Assembly: GCA_032173965.1 (NCBI GenBank)
Contig: JAVUNC010000004.1
Coordinates: forward strand, 25,831,001 to 25,895,000
Source of the DNA: Sitta carolinensis
Taxonomy: Eukaryota; Chordata; Aves; Passeriformes; Sittidae
DNA length: 64,000 nucleotides
Direction of reading: 5' to 3'
Below are positions 36,573-47,260 of this stretch, in pieces. Position numbers and translations under genes: made by a program. The number at the start of each line of letters is the position of its first letter. Position 1 is the first letter of the stretch. Below the pieces are notes generated by a model. That model was not told the origin of the DNA, did not search any database, and worked only from the letters and a program-made list of their open reading frames with translations.

Positions 36573-37598
36573 TTGTATCTTAGATCCAGTGGAAATAAGT
36601 ATAAAAACTAAAAGTTATTTATCTTTGAAAGGACTTTAAAGCTGTGATTGCTAGGTCTAATAAAATTTTCTTGTGCTGTCTGTCACACTGCCATAAATAG
36701 GGTAAGTAGAGACCCAAATGCTGGATGTCCCTAAGTGAGCAAATATGCTGTAAGAAGATCCCTGTGAAGAGGGGAAAGGGTAAAAATGGGAAGGAGTTCC
36801 TAAGCCTAAAGAAAAGGGAAGTGGTTCTTAACTCACTGTGAGAGGGTGTTGACATATATATGGACATTGACATGCGTACGGACACATATGATGTGTCCAT
36901 ACAAAAGTATGGACAATATGGAAAGAAAGGGACACTAAGGGTAGAAACAGCTGAGGGGTGGTTAAGGACTGCAAGCAAATTTCTTGCTATATTTGTGTCA
37001 CTGAAAGAGTAGTGGGCATTCATCTCAGCCTGTCTCTGCTAGTGGATTAAGGAATTGCTATGGTCAGGAAATACAGTTGAGTTGATCTAAACACCAGCTT
37101 TTCATACAGCTGGGATAATGTGGTTAAAGACCACTTCTATATTTGTTTCTGCTTAGTACTGAGTACGGATGCTTAGGCTATCTGAATTTGCTTTAATTTG
37201 TTGAGCAGTGACACCCATGATGGATACATTAGGTCTTTCAGCCTTCAAGCAAAAATTCAGGCCACTGTGACAACATGGAATGTCTCTGCCAAAAGGCAGT
37301 GGCCACCAGCTGATAACAATTTCTGTCCAGCGCCAACTAGTCTAGGTCTTACCCCTGTTGTATCCATGTATGTGACATACTGCCAAGATCCAGTCTGGAT
37401 GGGTTTCTCTCTGATGGTGCCAGACTCACCCATTCTGTCTGTAATATAAAATTTTGGAACCTGAGTTCACTACAGAAGAGCTTTCAATAAGAAAAATTCA
37501 CGGAGAATAAAAATTTTTTTGGATGTAGTACCCAATCTACATCCCTCTGTTTTACTAGCATAGAGATTTTCTTATTCATACCATCACATTTTTATTAG
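36573..37598. other. Noncoding stretch with competing hairpins
   Basis: The 134-codon minus-strand open frame at 36619-37023 has no recognisable domain. The segment 36640-37080 is GC-richer than its flanks and could be an unrecognised old repeat. Within it lies the pair of alternative hairpins at 36876-36915, listed separately. Confidence 0.5.
36876..36915. repeat. Two mutually exclusive hairpins sharing one arm
   Basis: TGTGTCCATAC (36892-36902) can pair upstream with 36876-36886 (11 pairs, one mismatch, loop TATGA) or downstream: TGTCCATAC (36894-36902) pairs perfectly with GTATGGACA (36907-36915) around an AAAA loop. The geometry resembles a switch, but nothing shows that the region is transcribed. 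Confidence 0.75.
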
Positions 37599-37631
37599 AC
37601 AAACAAACAAACAAACAAACAAACAAACAAA
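37599..37631. repeat. (ACAA)n microsatellite
   Basis: About eight uninterrupted AAAC tetranucleotide units in an AT-rich setting. Confidence 0.95.
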
Positions 37632-39385
37632 ATCTCCCCATTATGTTCTCTGTGTATTTCAATGGCTATTATTATCTTTCGTGTGCTTTTTCTGAGCATC
37701 TCTGGAAATCAAAGGCAACATTAGAATGGAAAATGGCTAACAACTGCTACATAGTGACAGAATTGAAAAAAAAATTGTTGTTTAGAAAAATCAATACTGA
37801 ATAATTATATTTTGAAAGCTAAAACTTAAAATATATGTATAAAAACTACAAACCCAAGCCAAAGCAAAATAGCTCTCCAAACAAGTTTGAGAAGTTTTTA
37901 TAAAAAGTCAAAGCTACTTGTTTTAATGATTCAAGGGGAAGATTGCAGTAACAAAACGTGCATTTAATTATCAATATTTCAGATGGTAGGATGCTCAAGA
38001 TACAAAACTATTAAAACTCATTAGTAGGGTACAGCTGTTTTATGTCCTTTTAAACTGTAGCCTAAATTGATTGTGTCTTTTTGTGTATAAACCAGCTGTC
38101 CATTCCTTATTAAGGCATCTGTCAGTTCTCCATAGAAAAACATAATAAAATTGAGTACAGAAGAGTTTTTAACTTAGAATCTTGTAAAAACATTACTTTA
38201 AAGGAATATAAAAGAAGAAAAGATAATGTAAATCAGATAATTATAAAACTGGGAAACACACTATCTGCATTAAATTTAATCTGGTTTATTGCAACTAATT
38301 TTATGAGGTTTCGGATGACTCATTAATCTCAGTATATATTGTTTTATTAATAAAAATATTTTCTCCTACCTTTGTTTCATAACAATAAGGATGACACTGT
38401 AAAAATACTAACCCCTCACTCTCCAGTAGGAATTTAAAATTTAATTATAATGTGTTACTTCAATCTTGGTATTAGCCCTGAAAACAAGGCCTGGAACCTC
38501 TCAACCTTCATTAAAAAGGATTAGTAGTATTTTATTAGAACATTGTTTCCCCCAGATTCCAAGTTAAGAACATGAGTCTGGTTTTGGTTCTCCCAGTAAT
38601 TAAAACTAATTGCAAATGTGCAGCTTTAGTTCAATTAATTCATGCTTCTGGTTCATGGAACTGCAAGCAGGAGACAAGGCTTTAGTTTTTATGTAAGATC
38701 ATAATTGTAATCTCATTAAAATGTCTCTCTGCTCTTCCTTTATTGAGATGGAGAAATGATTGTGGTGTGACCCAATTTAGATTTGAAAACTAACTGTAAG
38801 ATGCCAAACATTTTTTTGCTGAATTATCATTATGTGCTAATCCTTTTCCCACCTGCTGGATAATTTAACACTTCAATAAGAAGTATTTTTGTTAGCCTTA
38901 GGATCATTCTGCTCTGGAACAATGTCTTGACACTAGGCAAGGTACTATCCATGGGGTCAGGGACCACACAGCCTAGTCATGCTTTGACTCTGAGAAGTGC
39001 ATTGCTGCTTTCTCAGTAACCCAAAACCTCTTTGTCTGTTGAGGAATACTCAAGATTAATTTGGGTGAAGGAATGGCCACATGGGCAATTTCTAGAAGAC
39101 TTGAGCTCCCCTGTAGTGGAAGACACATGCTGGGGCCATGGGCCCCGTGCTGGCCCACATCCATGAATGTGCTGACACATTCCAGCTGGGTCTCAGTGCT
39201 GCTCTGATTCAAAGCCAAGTGTGCTAATACACACAGCCACCCCTCCTTTCCTTAGGGAAAAGATCTGCAATGAGAATGTGGGAACGTAGTCACAACAATT
39301 CCAGTGGTACTTCAAAGGCCTGTTTGGCATTGAGTGCATGCACTTCAGTTCCTCCTCATTTAGTCTCTTGGAGAAAAAAAAAGGT
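37632..39385. other. AT-rich noncoding stretch, no transposon recognised
   Basis: The interval 37900-38900 is repeat-free to my eye, with many ATTA/TAAT motifs and no open frame. This is compatible with conserved noncoding DNA but unproven. The stretch 38960-39385 is GC-richer and unclassified; its minus-strand open frames (38973-39218, 39193-39534) show no domain. Confidence 0.5.
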
Positions 39386-39391
39386 GTAAAT

Positions 39392-39790
39392 TGTTGTAGA
39401 ATGGCTACTAGGACAGGGCCATGGATCATTAGAAGAATTGTACAAGCAATCTCATTGTTAGAAAATTTAGAAATAGCAAACTGCAGAGCTATGCTGATAG
39501 TAGAGTAAGAACGCTGTACTCTTGGCAAGGACACTGTACCCTTGGCAAGAAGGCATTAACTATAACCTTGATAGCTTTAATTAACAAGAAGCTACAGCTG
39601 TGAGAATAAGGAGGAACCCTGGCTCTCAAAACAGCACAGAAGTATGTTTAACTTCTTGCTTTTAGCCAATTGCTTTGTGACAGGTATGCATGCTTGCTGA
39701 ACAGTGGATAAAAGAAACTGAGCTGTCCGAATAAACCAAAGCTTGCTTTATCAATCGTATGGATTGTCAGAGTGTCTTCCCTCGCTGTCA
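39392..39790 (+). mobile_element. Compact ERV solo LTR (ERVK/alpharetrovirus-like) with perfect 6-bp target duplication
   Basis: A 399-bp solo LTR with TG...CA ends (TGTTGTAGAATGG and CCCTCGCTGTCA), flanked by perfect GTAAAT at 39386-39391 and 39791-39796. The U3 holds a duplicated GTAC(T/C)CTTGGCAAG segment (39515-39550). A TATA-like GGATAAAAG lies at 39706-39714, and an AATAAA at 39730-39735 sits close downstream, the spacing seen in alpharetrovirus-type LTRs. The short R-U5 follows with AAGCTTGCTTTATCAATCG. Size, 6-bp duplication and layout fit avian beta/alpharetroviral (ERVK-class) elements. No primer-binding site or gag follows, so recombination between two LTRs removed the provirus. 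Minus-strand open frames across it are shadows. Confidence 0.92.
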
Positions 39791-39796
39791 GTAAAT

Positions 39797-41407
39797 TCCG
39801 TTGCTCAATCCATTTCAGAACTGTGCTGGAAAAATCCAAACTAATGCACTGTACACAAGAGAATAAGTCAAATGTAAACATACTACACTTTGTGAGTAAC
39901 ATTGAAAAAATAAGGAGCTATAAAAAAGAATAATAGGTCTTTCTCATGTATAATTTCTGCAATTATATTTGTCTAAATATCTTCTAATTAAAAAAAAAAA
40001 TAAAAACAAGCATTCTAAAAGTGAAATGAAAAATGTTCATACTGCACCAATAATACACATTGAGAAAATTACTAGCAAAGGCTGATAACTACTATCTGTG
40101 GATTGCTGAAAGGTAAGAGAAATGCATTGTTATACCCCTAGGATCTAAGAAAGAAGAAGAAATAAAATGACTATTTCTGTTTTGCTTATGTTGACAGTTT
40201 CATTAGTTTTTTGAACTGAATGCTCGCATTTTGATTGAAGTTTCTATTGAGCAGGAATTTTAATTTGCCTATATTGGCTTTTCTGATTAATAAAAAGTCC
40301 TTAAGAAAGAACTCATTGTGTTCTTTCATTTCACATCTGTGGTTAGGTTTGCTTAGTTCTGATATCTACATTGTAAGCAAATAAATAGAAAAGTTTAAAG
40401 CAAATCAATACCACCACATTTATCTTTCCTCTTTCCATTTCCTTAGAACTGAAATTTTCTTATTTTTCCTTGAAAACATATTGCAATTCCATTCCCAGTT
40501 AATCCTCTGAAACAACTCTACATGAAATTAAAATCATACTCTCACAATGAATTGAATATGTATTTTCATTGCCACTTGTTCACATGTAATTAACCAAAAA
40601 AGAATACAATTTTCACACAATGGATTTACAAGGCTGAATAAAACAGGAAGCATAAAACCAGCCAGGTACAAGTTTTATACTCTTCACTGATTTTGGTTCA
40701 TATTTTCAGATATGCCATATTGCAAACTTAAAGTTATATCTCTTAAGAAGATGAGAAATGGGGAGAAGTCATCTGAATTATTTAATACACAGCATTATCT
40801 TGCAAGAGTCATCATTTAGGGACCCTAGAGATTTCTTTAGCATGGAGATGGGGCTAATTTAAAATATTAATGAGTAAATGGAATCTCTTTATTTCAAGAT
40901 TGAAAGAAGGCATTGAATGTTTTTATTATCTATAGGTTTTAGGTTAAATTGGTTTTAAAGTTTTCTGAGTCTTACTTTTATCTAATGGGACTTGAAAATT
41001 CAATGAGACTTGAATTTTGTCAATCCTACTCTGTCTGCAGCTAGGAAACACAACTCAATATCAATGAGATGACAGCTCCACTGAGAAAGAGGCAATAGCT
41101 TCATTTGTTGTACTAAAATACAGTTCCAGGGCCAACAAGCTTTAAAGTACATTTTAAAAATACTTTTTGATATTGTATCTAAGATTGTAATTCAACAACT
41201 TTTATTCTCTGCATAATTGATTGAATGCCTGCTCAAGTCAATGCTTAATCTAAGCTTGAAGAAAGCCAGGACCTGGGTCTTCAGCATATGGATCTGTCAT
41301 TCCTCTTCCTAACCCTTTGGTAAATCAAGACTTATTCCTGCCAAATGCTCACTGTGAGCAAACAGTGGATCAAATGTGTCAAATAAGTAAACCAATTGTA
41401 TTGTAAG

Positions 41408-41410
<3 letters not shown>
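39797..41410. other. AT-rich noncoding stretch, nothing recognised
   Basis: No open frame, RNA or repeat family recognised. Confidence 0.6.

Positions 41411-41464
<54 letters not shown>
41411..41464. repeat. (ATCT)n microsatellite, about 13 units
   Basis: Uninterrupted ATCT tetranucleotide array of 54 bases. It directly abuts the left end of the LTR-like segment that follows. Perfect arrays of this length are normally polymorphic. Confidence 0.97.
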
Positions 41465-41468
41465 ACTT

Positions 41469-41821
41469 TGCTGCTGTGGCAAATAACACATGACACGAAC
41501 TCCTTGTGGAATTTCTCCAAAGCTGCTTGGAGAAATGAATCTGACTGCTCCTTATTTCAGGGATTGCTCCCTTTTTATACATTTTTCCACAGACCACTGT
41601 GACTGGCAAATGAAAGACAACCCCTTCACCCACATTGGTCAAACCAGAGAGACATCAAAGAAATTCCCTCCCACAGAAAGAATTCCAAACATGAATATCG
41701 TTACAAAAACAATCCTGATGTTTTGTTCCTTTCCGTGGGAGAGTAATTTCGGCAACCCAAGACATCAGGAAAACAGAGCTTTAGAAACTCAGAAACTCCA
41801 GGCCTGAAAACCCAGACTACA
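41469..41821 (-). mobile_element. ERV LTR on the minus strand, short
   Basis: Read on the minus strand, a 353-bp segment starts TGTAGTCTGGG (right end 41821). A TATAAAAAGGG box (plus-strand about 41570-41579) is followed about 20 bases later by GAAATAAGGAGCAG, an AATAAA-like poly(A) signal. A short U5 ends near GCCACAGCAGCA (left end 41469). The close TATA-to-poly(A) spacing matches the compact LTR at 39392-39790, suggesting the same broad class. No clean target duplication is visible, possibly because the microsatellite expanded into the left flank. Short open frames on both strands are shadows. Confidence 0.55.
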
Positions 41822-42884
41822 ATAATTCAACTTGAAACTTGAAAAAAATTTTAATCTGAATGCTAATCTATTATATATTAACATTTTGAAAGACTGTTTC
41901 CCTGTTGGGGCGGCTCACATAAATTGTCCTAATATAGTATAATTCAAAACATTTGTAAACTTCACATTGAAAAGTATGATCTTATATGTTATTCTATCAA
42001 GCAAGATTAATAGATCAAGAGAGATTAAAGGGCACTGAAGTTCAGGAGTTCACTGATGCTCCTAGACAGTTAATGCTATTGCCCTGAGAATTTTTTATTA
42101 CAAGAGCTGTGATATATAATGTCACAGACCTAAGATCTGCAGATATTCTCCCTTTCCAAATATAAGCCTGAACTTGAAGGCTGAACAGAATTTTTCCATA
42201 CATATCTTCCTTTCTTTTTCACTGTACTGGGTCCTGAGTAGAGAAAGGCTCCAGAAGCACAGTGTCCCTTAAATTCATTTGTATTTATTATGTAGTGTTT
42301 GTATTGCAGCAGTGGCAGCTTGATATTTGGCTTTTCATTGATGACCTTCCTCCCCTCCGAGTGATGCCACGCAGGGGTGAGAAGCCTTCCCTCCCAGTGA
42401 GTGCCCTGTGTTTAGTGTGGTACAGTGCTGGGCCACTCACTGTATGCACAGTGTCTGCCCATAGCAGGGGCAGAGGCAGGACTGAAAAAGGTTGGAAAGC
42501 TGTAAAACGCTGATGGCAACAAATCCCACTATCTCTGGTGCAGGACACTGTCCCTGCATTGCACCAGTTCTCGGGTTTGTCACACAGAGCTGTGTCCTCA
42601 CTGTGCTTGTATCATCGGCCACAGGGTAATTCAGGGGCAGTCTATTCTTGGGCAAAAGTAAAACAAGGCCAGGAGACTTCCAACTCTGAGACATCCCACA
42701 GAGCAGAAACTGCAGCAATTTTGATAAGATATGATGCTTTTACCATGGTGTATTAGAAAACTCAGTCTGAGGACAGGAAAAAAATTTTCTACTCTGTAGG
42801 TGTGGGAGAAAAGATTACAGGCAACTTCATCCCTGATAAAGTCACAGTTATACTAATTTCCAAAGAAGAGGAACAGCCTTGCCC
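41822..42884. other. Noncoding stretch with a GC-richer unclassified block
   Basis: 41822-42230 is AT-rich and featureless. 42240-42730 is GC-richer and carries several overlapping open frames of 72-93 codons on both strands, none with a recognisable domain. It could be an unrecognised repeat or degraded LTR sequence. Confidence 0.5.
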
Positions 42885-43365
42885 TTAATGGGTTGCAGCT
42901 GTGACTAATAAAGATAGTGTGATAAAAGGAGTGGGTTGGCCGGTTAGGGGAAGCTTGAGGAAGAGGACCTGAAGAAAGAGGATACTGAGGATATAGATGA
43001 TTCCCTGAGGAAGAAGGAGTGATTCAGAGAAACACAAATACGGATGAAACAAGGAGGATAGTTGCTGCTGTGAAAGATCTTCTGTGAGGTCAGTCTGGGT
43101 CTGATGGAGTTAGAGCCTGATGTTGGAGCCTGCAGTCATAGTAAAGCTAGGTAAAAGCCTGTGTTCAGAGTCTACAAACTAATATTTGCAGGCATAGTCC
43201 TGTAGGAAATAAGTAGCAGTCAGAGTCTGCAGTTGAATCCTACAGTAGGAGCTTGCTGAAGTCAGAGTCAGGATGGCTAAGCTGTAAAGAAAAAACCCAG
43301 ACCCTCTTCATGTTGATAAATGTCTGTCTTGACTCATTCTACCCCTAATGAGAGGTAACGTGTCA
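42885..43365 (+). mobile_element. Probable ERV LTR with purine-rich internal repeats
   Basis: LTR-like architecture in plus orientation. A GCAGCTGTGACTAATAAAG segment and a GATAAAAG TATA-like box (42921-42928) are followed by GAGGAAGAGGACCTGAAGAAAG-type purine-rich degenerate repeats (42955-43020). Imperfect units built around AGTC(A/T)GAGTCTGCAGT run through 43110-43270. A GATAAA poly(A)-like signal (43315-43320) is followed by a T-rich downstream element and a CA end at about 43365. The boundaries are estimated and no target duplication was found. I recall a similar avian LTR start but cannot name the family. Confidence 0.45.
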
Positions 43366-46300
43366 GGAATTGAAGGTGAACAGATAATTCAGGTCCCAGG
43401 TCTCTGTTCTTTCAATCCTTAACACAGGGCAAAAAGGTTAACACTTCTTTGGGGAAACCCATTACTAATCTCTTGAGATCCGTGGGAAAGAAGCAGAGAT
43501 AAAGTCCAGTGAAGATCAGGTTATCTGGAATTCCAAGGGTGAGTGAAGTTTTTAATATTAGCATCTTACTGTCTTTTATAATAAGTGTTGTATTTTTGTG
43601 ACCCCTTCTGTGATGGGGGAAAATAGCAAGTTAATTATCTAATTGATTAATAATAGAAATTTGCCCTGTTTTATGATTATATCCATCTGCTAGGACTGCT
43701 TTGACTGATATTTTCTGAGTGAAATCCTTATAAGGAAAGACAATTAAAAGTCCATCTCGGTAACTTGTCTTTTGGCTGATGATGTAAGTTTTAGAACTGA
43801 ACAGATAATGCATATTTTCATTGTTTTTCTTAATATCTAGTTTATTTCTTATAATACAGGCACCATGCATTTTACCCTGAAGAAAAGCCTGATGAGGAAT
43901 TAGGCACCCATCCTTGTTTGGTGTTGAGTTCTCTGTGTCTCTTTTGACTGAATTAAACAACTATTGTGTTTTAGCACTCAAACTCACAATTTTTGTTGCT
44001 GGTATTATAAAACCAGATTTCAGTTACTTTTATTGGTTTGCTAACAAATAAATCTAGACTTCTAGTGAAACAGAATCTTCTGAGTTTTGTTAGAAATTAT
44101 AATGCACTATGCATAGATAACAAAACAATTTTAAACAATGTTGAAAGATTTAAGAATCGAAAAATAATCATATTTAGAAAGACCCAAAGCTATAAATTCC
44201 TCATAGGAATAGATTCAAAATGTTTCTAATTTATTTCAAATAATTTTAAATCCATTTGACCTTGTAAATTATTTCTCAGTTACGTTCCTGTAAGTAGTTT
44301 TGCTGATGTGGGAGACCATGTCAGTTAAGTAGAAAACTGTGCAGAAAAAAATTAGTTAATGCCATGCAAAGGTCTGGAAACGCCACAAAAACGTGCAAAT
44401 CATCACTTTCTACAGGGTTTAGTTATTCTAAAATACAGGATGAATGTCTAATACATGTGCCTTATGAGTTGCCTAAAAAATTTTTCCAAGCTACTTTTAA
44501 TTTAATTTTGTTCCTCTCAAATGAAACATAATGGACAATGATTTGTTTATGTAGTGGTTTTTCTAAAAATAGTTTGTCTGTTTCTTCAGTTTAAGGTGAT
44601 TGAGAATTTTTCCAGAATGTGAATTACAAAGTTAAATATCTTTCATTTGCTACATTTCAGCTACAAAGAAGTCACTTAAAGCAGGAAGCTACCTTGGAAA
44701 AAAGGAACAAAGCTCTTAAAAGGGATAAGGGATTGTTCTTTCAATGTAAATTCATCATACTATCACCCACAATTCTTCTATTGTGCTCTAGGTTTTGATA
44801 CCAGAATCAACTATCACAAGCAGAGAATTATAATAGAAATAGGATAGTGAAGTATTTGGTCATGTGTCATTCTTGTCCCTATAACATAGCATAATTTTTT
44901 TGTCCTTTAACAGAAGATCAACAATCTTTGTAAGAATCTCCCTGCATTTCCCAGGGATCATTGTACAAGCTAATATTAGTTTGTCCCTTTTCAAATGTTA
45001 TTGGTGGCACAATGCACATCTGATCATTTTAATAAATGTTTTGTCTGGTTTTTTCCAGTTGTCTGTCATAGTCCTGATACTTAGGGAATACACATTTCAC
45101 TTGTTTTCTCTTATAAATTATTACTCTTGTTTGTTTCTTTTATCTTTATAAGTGTTTTGATGAGGAGCATTTTCCATCACACCTGTTTAAAGCCATGTTT
45201 ATGCCACTCAGAATATTGACTGGGAATTTTCACTGCCAGAAAAGCTTCTGCTATAGTGGCTTTTTCACAAAATGTCAGTCCATCAGCACCAAAGTGTTCT
45301 GTGAGAGAGGCAGTGCCAGCAGTGGTCTGAGGAGCTTTCTCCTCTGCCAGGAGGGGTTTTGGCTGGTTCACTGTCCAGCTGCTGCCTAATGTGATGCTGA
45401 GAAGCCCTGCTCTGCTGGAAATTAGTTCCTCAGTGTCCTGACTGATCTGCCAGCCAGGATCCTGGGATCCCAAGGACCCAGTCTCAGATTCTGTTTATGT
45501 TTGGCAGGTGGGTCATTATGGAGCTGGGACTTGAAAACCAGGAAATTAAAACTTTTTGCCTTAAGTAAAAAGGACAAAAGGAACAGGGAGAGCAATTCTC
45601 TGTATTTTTGGGAATTCAGCTGCATGAGAAACTTGGCAGGTATTCTGCCATATGCTGTGAGATACTGTTCATGGAGAACACTCCAAATGACCAGTTTCCC
45701 ATTGCAATCTAATTTTGATAATATTTCCTTTGAAAAAAAATAAATTTTACATTTTCCAAGTGTTGGACAGGTAAAAATTTCTATAACACAGAATTTCTAT
45801 AATCAAATAAGTTCATTGCTGAAAATACAGTCACTATTTTTGGTGGGTTTTGGGAAGTCTGATATTTGTGTCATTTTTTCATCATTTCATATTAGTTATG
45901 CATTTTCATCTCTTGCCATCTCATTAGAGGCAGATTCTTGTTCTCAAAATATATTAAATATTTACACATATATACATCTATAGCATTTCTTTTCCTTCAT
46001 ACTGTCACTTTTTAGAAAAACTGCTGTGTCTTTTGTCTTTTTATATATATATTTTATAGTTCTGAGGAGTTACTTTGTCCTTTCTGGGCTCTTTGCATGT
46101 TTCACAACAGTCTCCAAATTCTGGGGGTGGTCAATGGTTTAACTATGGTTTTCATATTAGGCGAATTTCTTTGTTGGTGATTGAAGGGTGATCATCTAAC
46201 TCATCATTCTTTTTCCTTTTGCAAAACTGTTGGCCTTTTTTTATCCAGGGGAACTCTGTGCTTGTGTTCTGCTTTTTTTTTTGCCTTTTTTTTTTTTTTT

Positions 46301-46984
46301 ATCTCAAGCATTTCACTGCTCTGTGATCAAGAGATTAGTGCATAAAACACAAATAATATATAATTTTCAGTCTTATCAGTATTGCATTATGTAAAATGGA
46401 GATTAGACTACTGCCTCTGAGTATCTGTGCTCTGTAGTAGAAGGCAAAGCCTAAGAGATGAAATTGGCCTTCGAGACAGAAGTGTGTATATAAAACAATC
46501 TGACCCTCTGACTCTTTGAATCTTTTTTATGTCAAACATCAGACCAGCCACAGAGAAAGAAGGGAAGCTAACAAGTAATTGGAGAAAGCAAATTTAAGAC
46601 TTAAAATGAATTAAAGACATGCTTTTGAGCTGAAAACAAAGAATTTGCATGTGTTTCATAATATTTAAAACAGACCCTGTTAGGGAACACTTACAAGATT
46701 TGTAGAATTGATAGACTTTTTTTTTCACTGCTCTTTTTATAGCCAAACCAAAAAATACCAATGTACATGTTTACAAATTCAGGAGAGCAGGGTTAGTGCA
46801 GACACATTTTCAGTATTTTAGAGAGTGGAAAAAAACTTGTACAACCTGAACAAATTAAACTCTGAAAAGTTGGGGTTTTTTTTCTTTTATGGAAATATAC
46901 TTCTTTTTTCCTTTTTTTTAAGGAACAGGCTATGAAACATACTTTTTATAGTAACCTTCTCTCCCTATTAAAATATATGTTCTC
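43366..46984. other. AT-rich noncoding stretch, nothing firmly recognised
   Basis: 43366-43560 may be a remnant continuing from the LTR candidate. The interval 45180-45530 is GC-richer with overlapping open frames of 64-98 codons on both strands, but without splice sites or domains that I can support. A poly(T) run interrupted once lies at 46273-46300. Confidence 0.5.
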
Positions 46985-47260
46985 TGCTGCTGCTTCTTGT
47001 AATTCTCCAGCAGGTGAGGGAGGGTGTTAGAAGGAATGGGTTAAAGGCAGAACAACAGTGACAATGTGGCATATAAAAGGTGACTGAAGTCACCTTGCAG
47101 CTGGGAATAATTCTTGCTAAGTCTGTGAACAGCAGACCAGTGATCTTCTTGCTTGCACTGAGTTACCTTGGTTAGATAGAAAGCTGATAGAAACAAGTTT
47201 GCTCTATGAGTTCGTGGTCCTTCCCACTGCCTCTGTGTGTTGACTCGCGTGTTTGGAGGA
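46985..47260 (+). mobile_element. Possible LTR-like promoter segment
   Basis: A CATATAAAAGG TATA box at about 47071 sits in a GC-richer segment, followed by GGAATAATTCTTGC, reminiscent of the poly(A) signal region of compact ERV LTRs, and a U5-like stretch to about 47260. No TG...CA ends or target duplication could be fixed. It could equally be unique sequence with a chance TATA motif. Confidence 0.22.

Noticed and set aside
36619..37023. 134-codon minus-strand open frame
   Set aside because: No domain, and it overlaps an irregular repeat-like block with hairpins. The length is within chance expectation.
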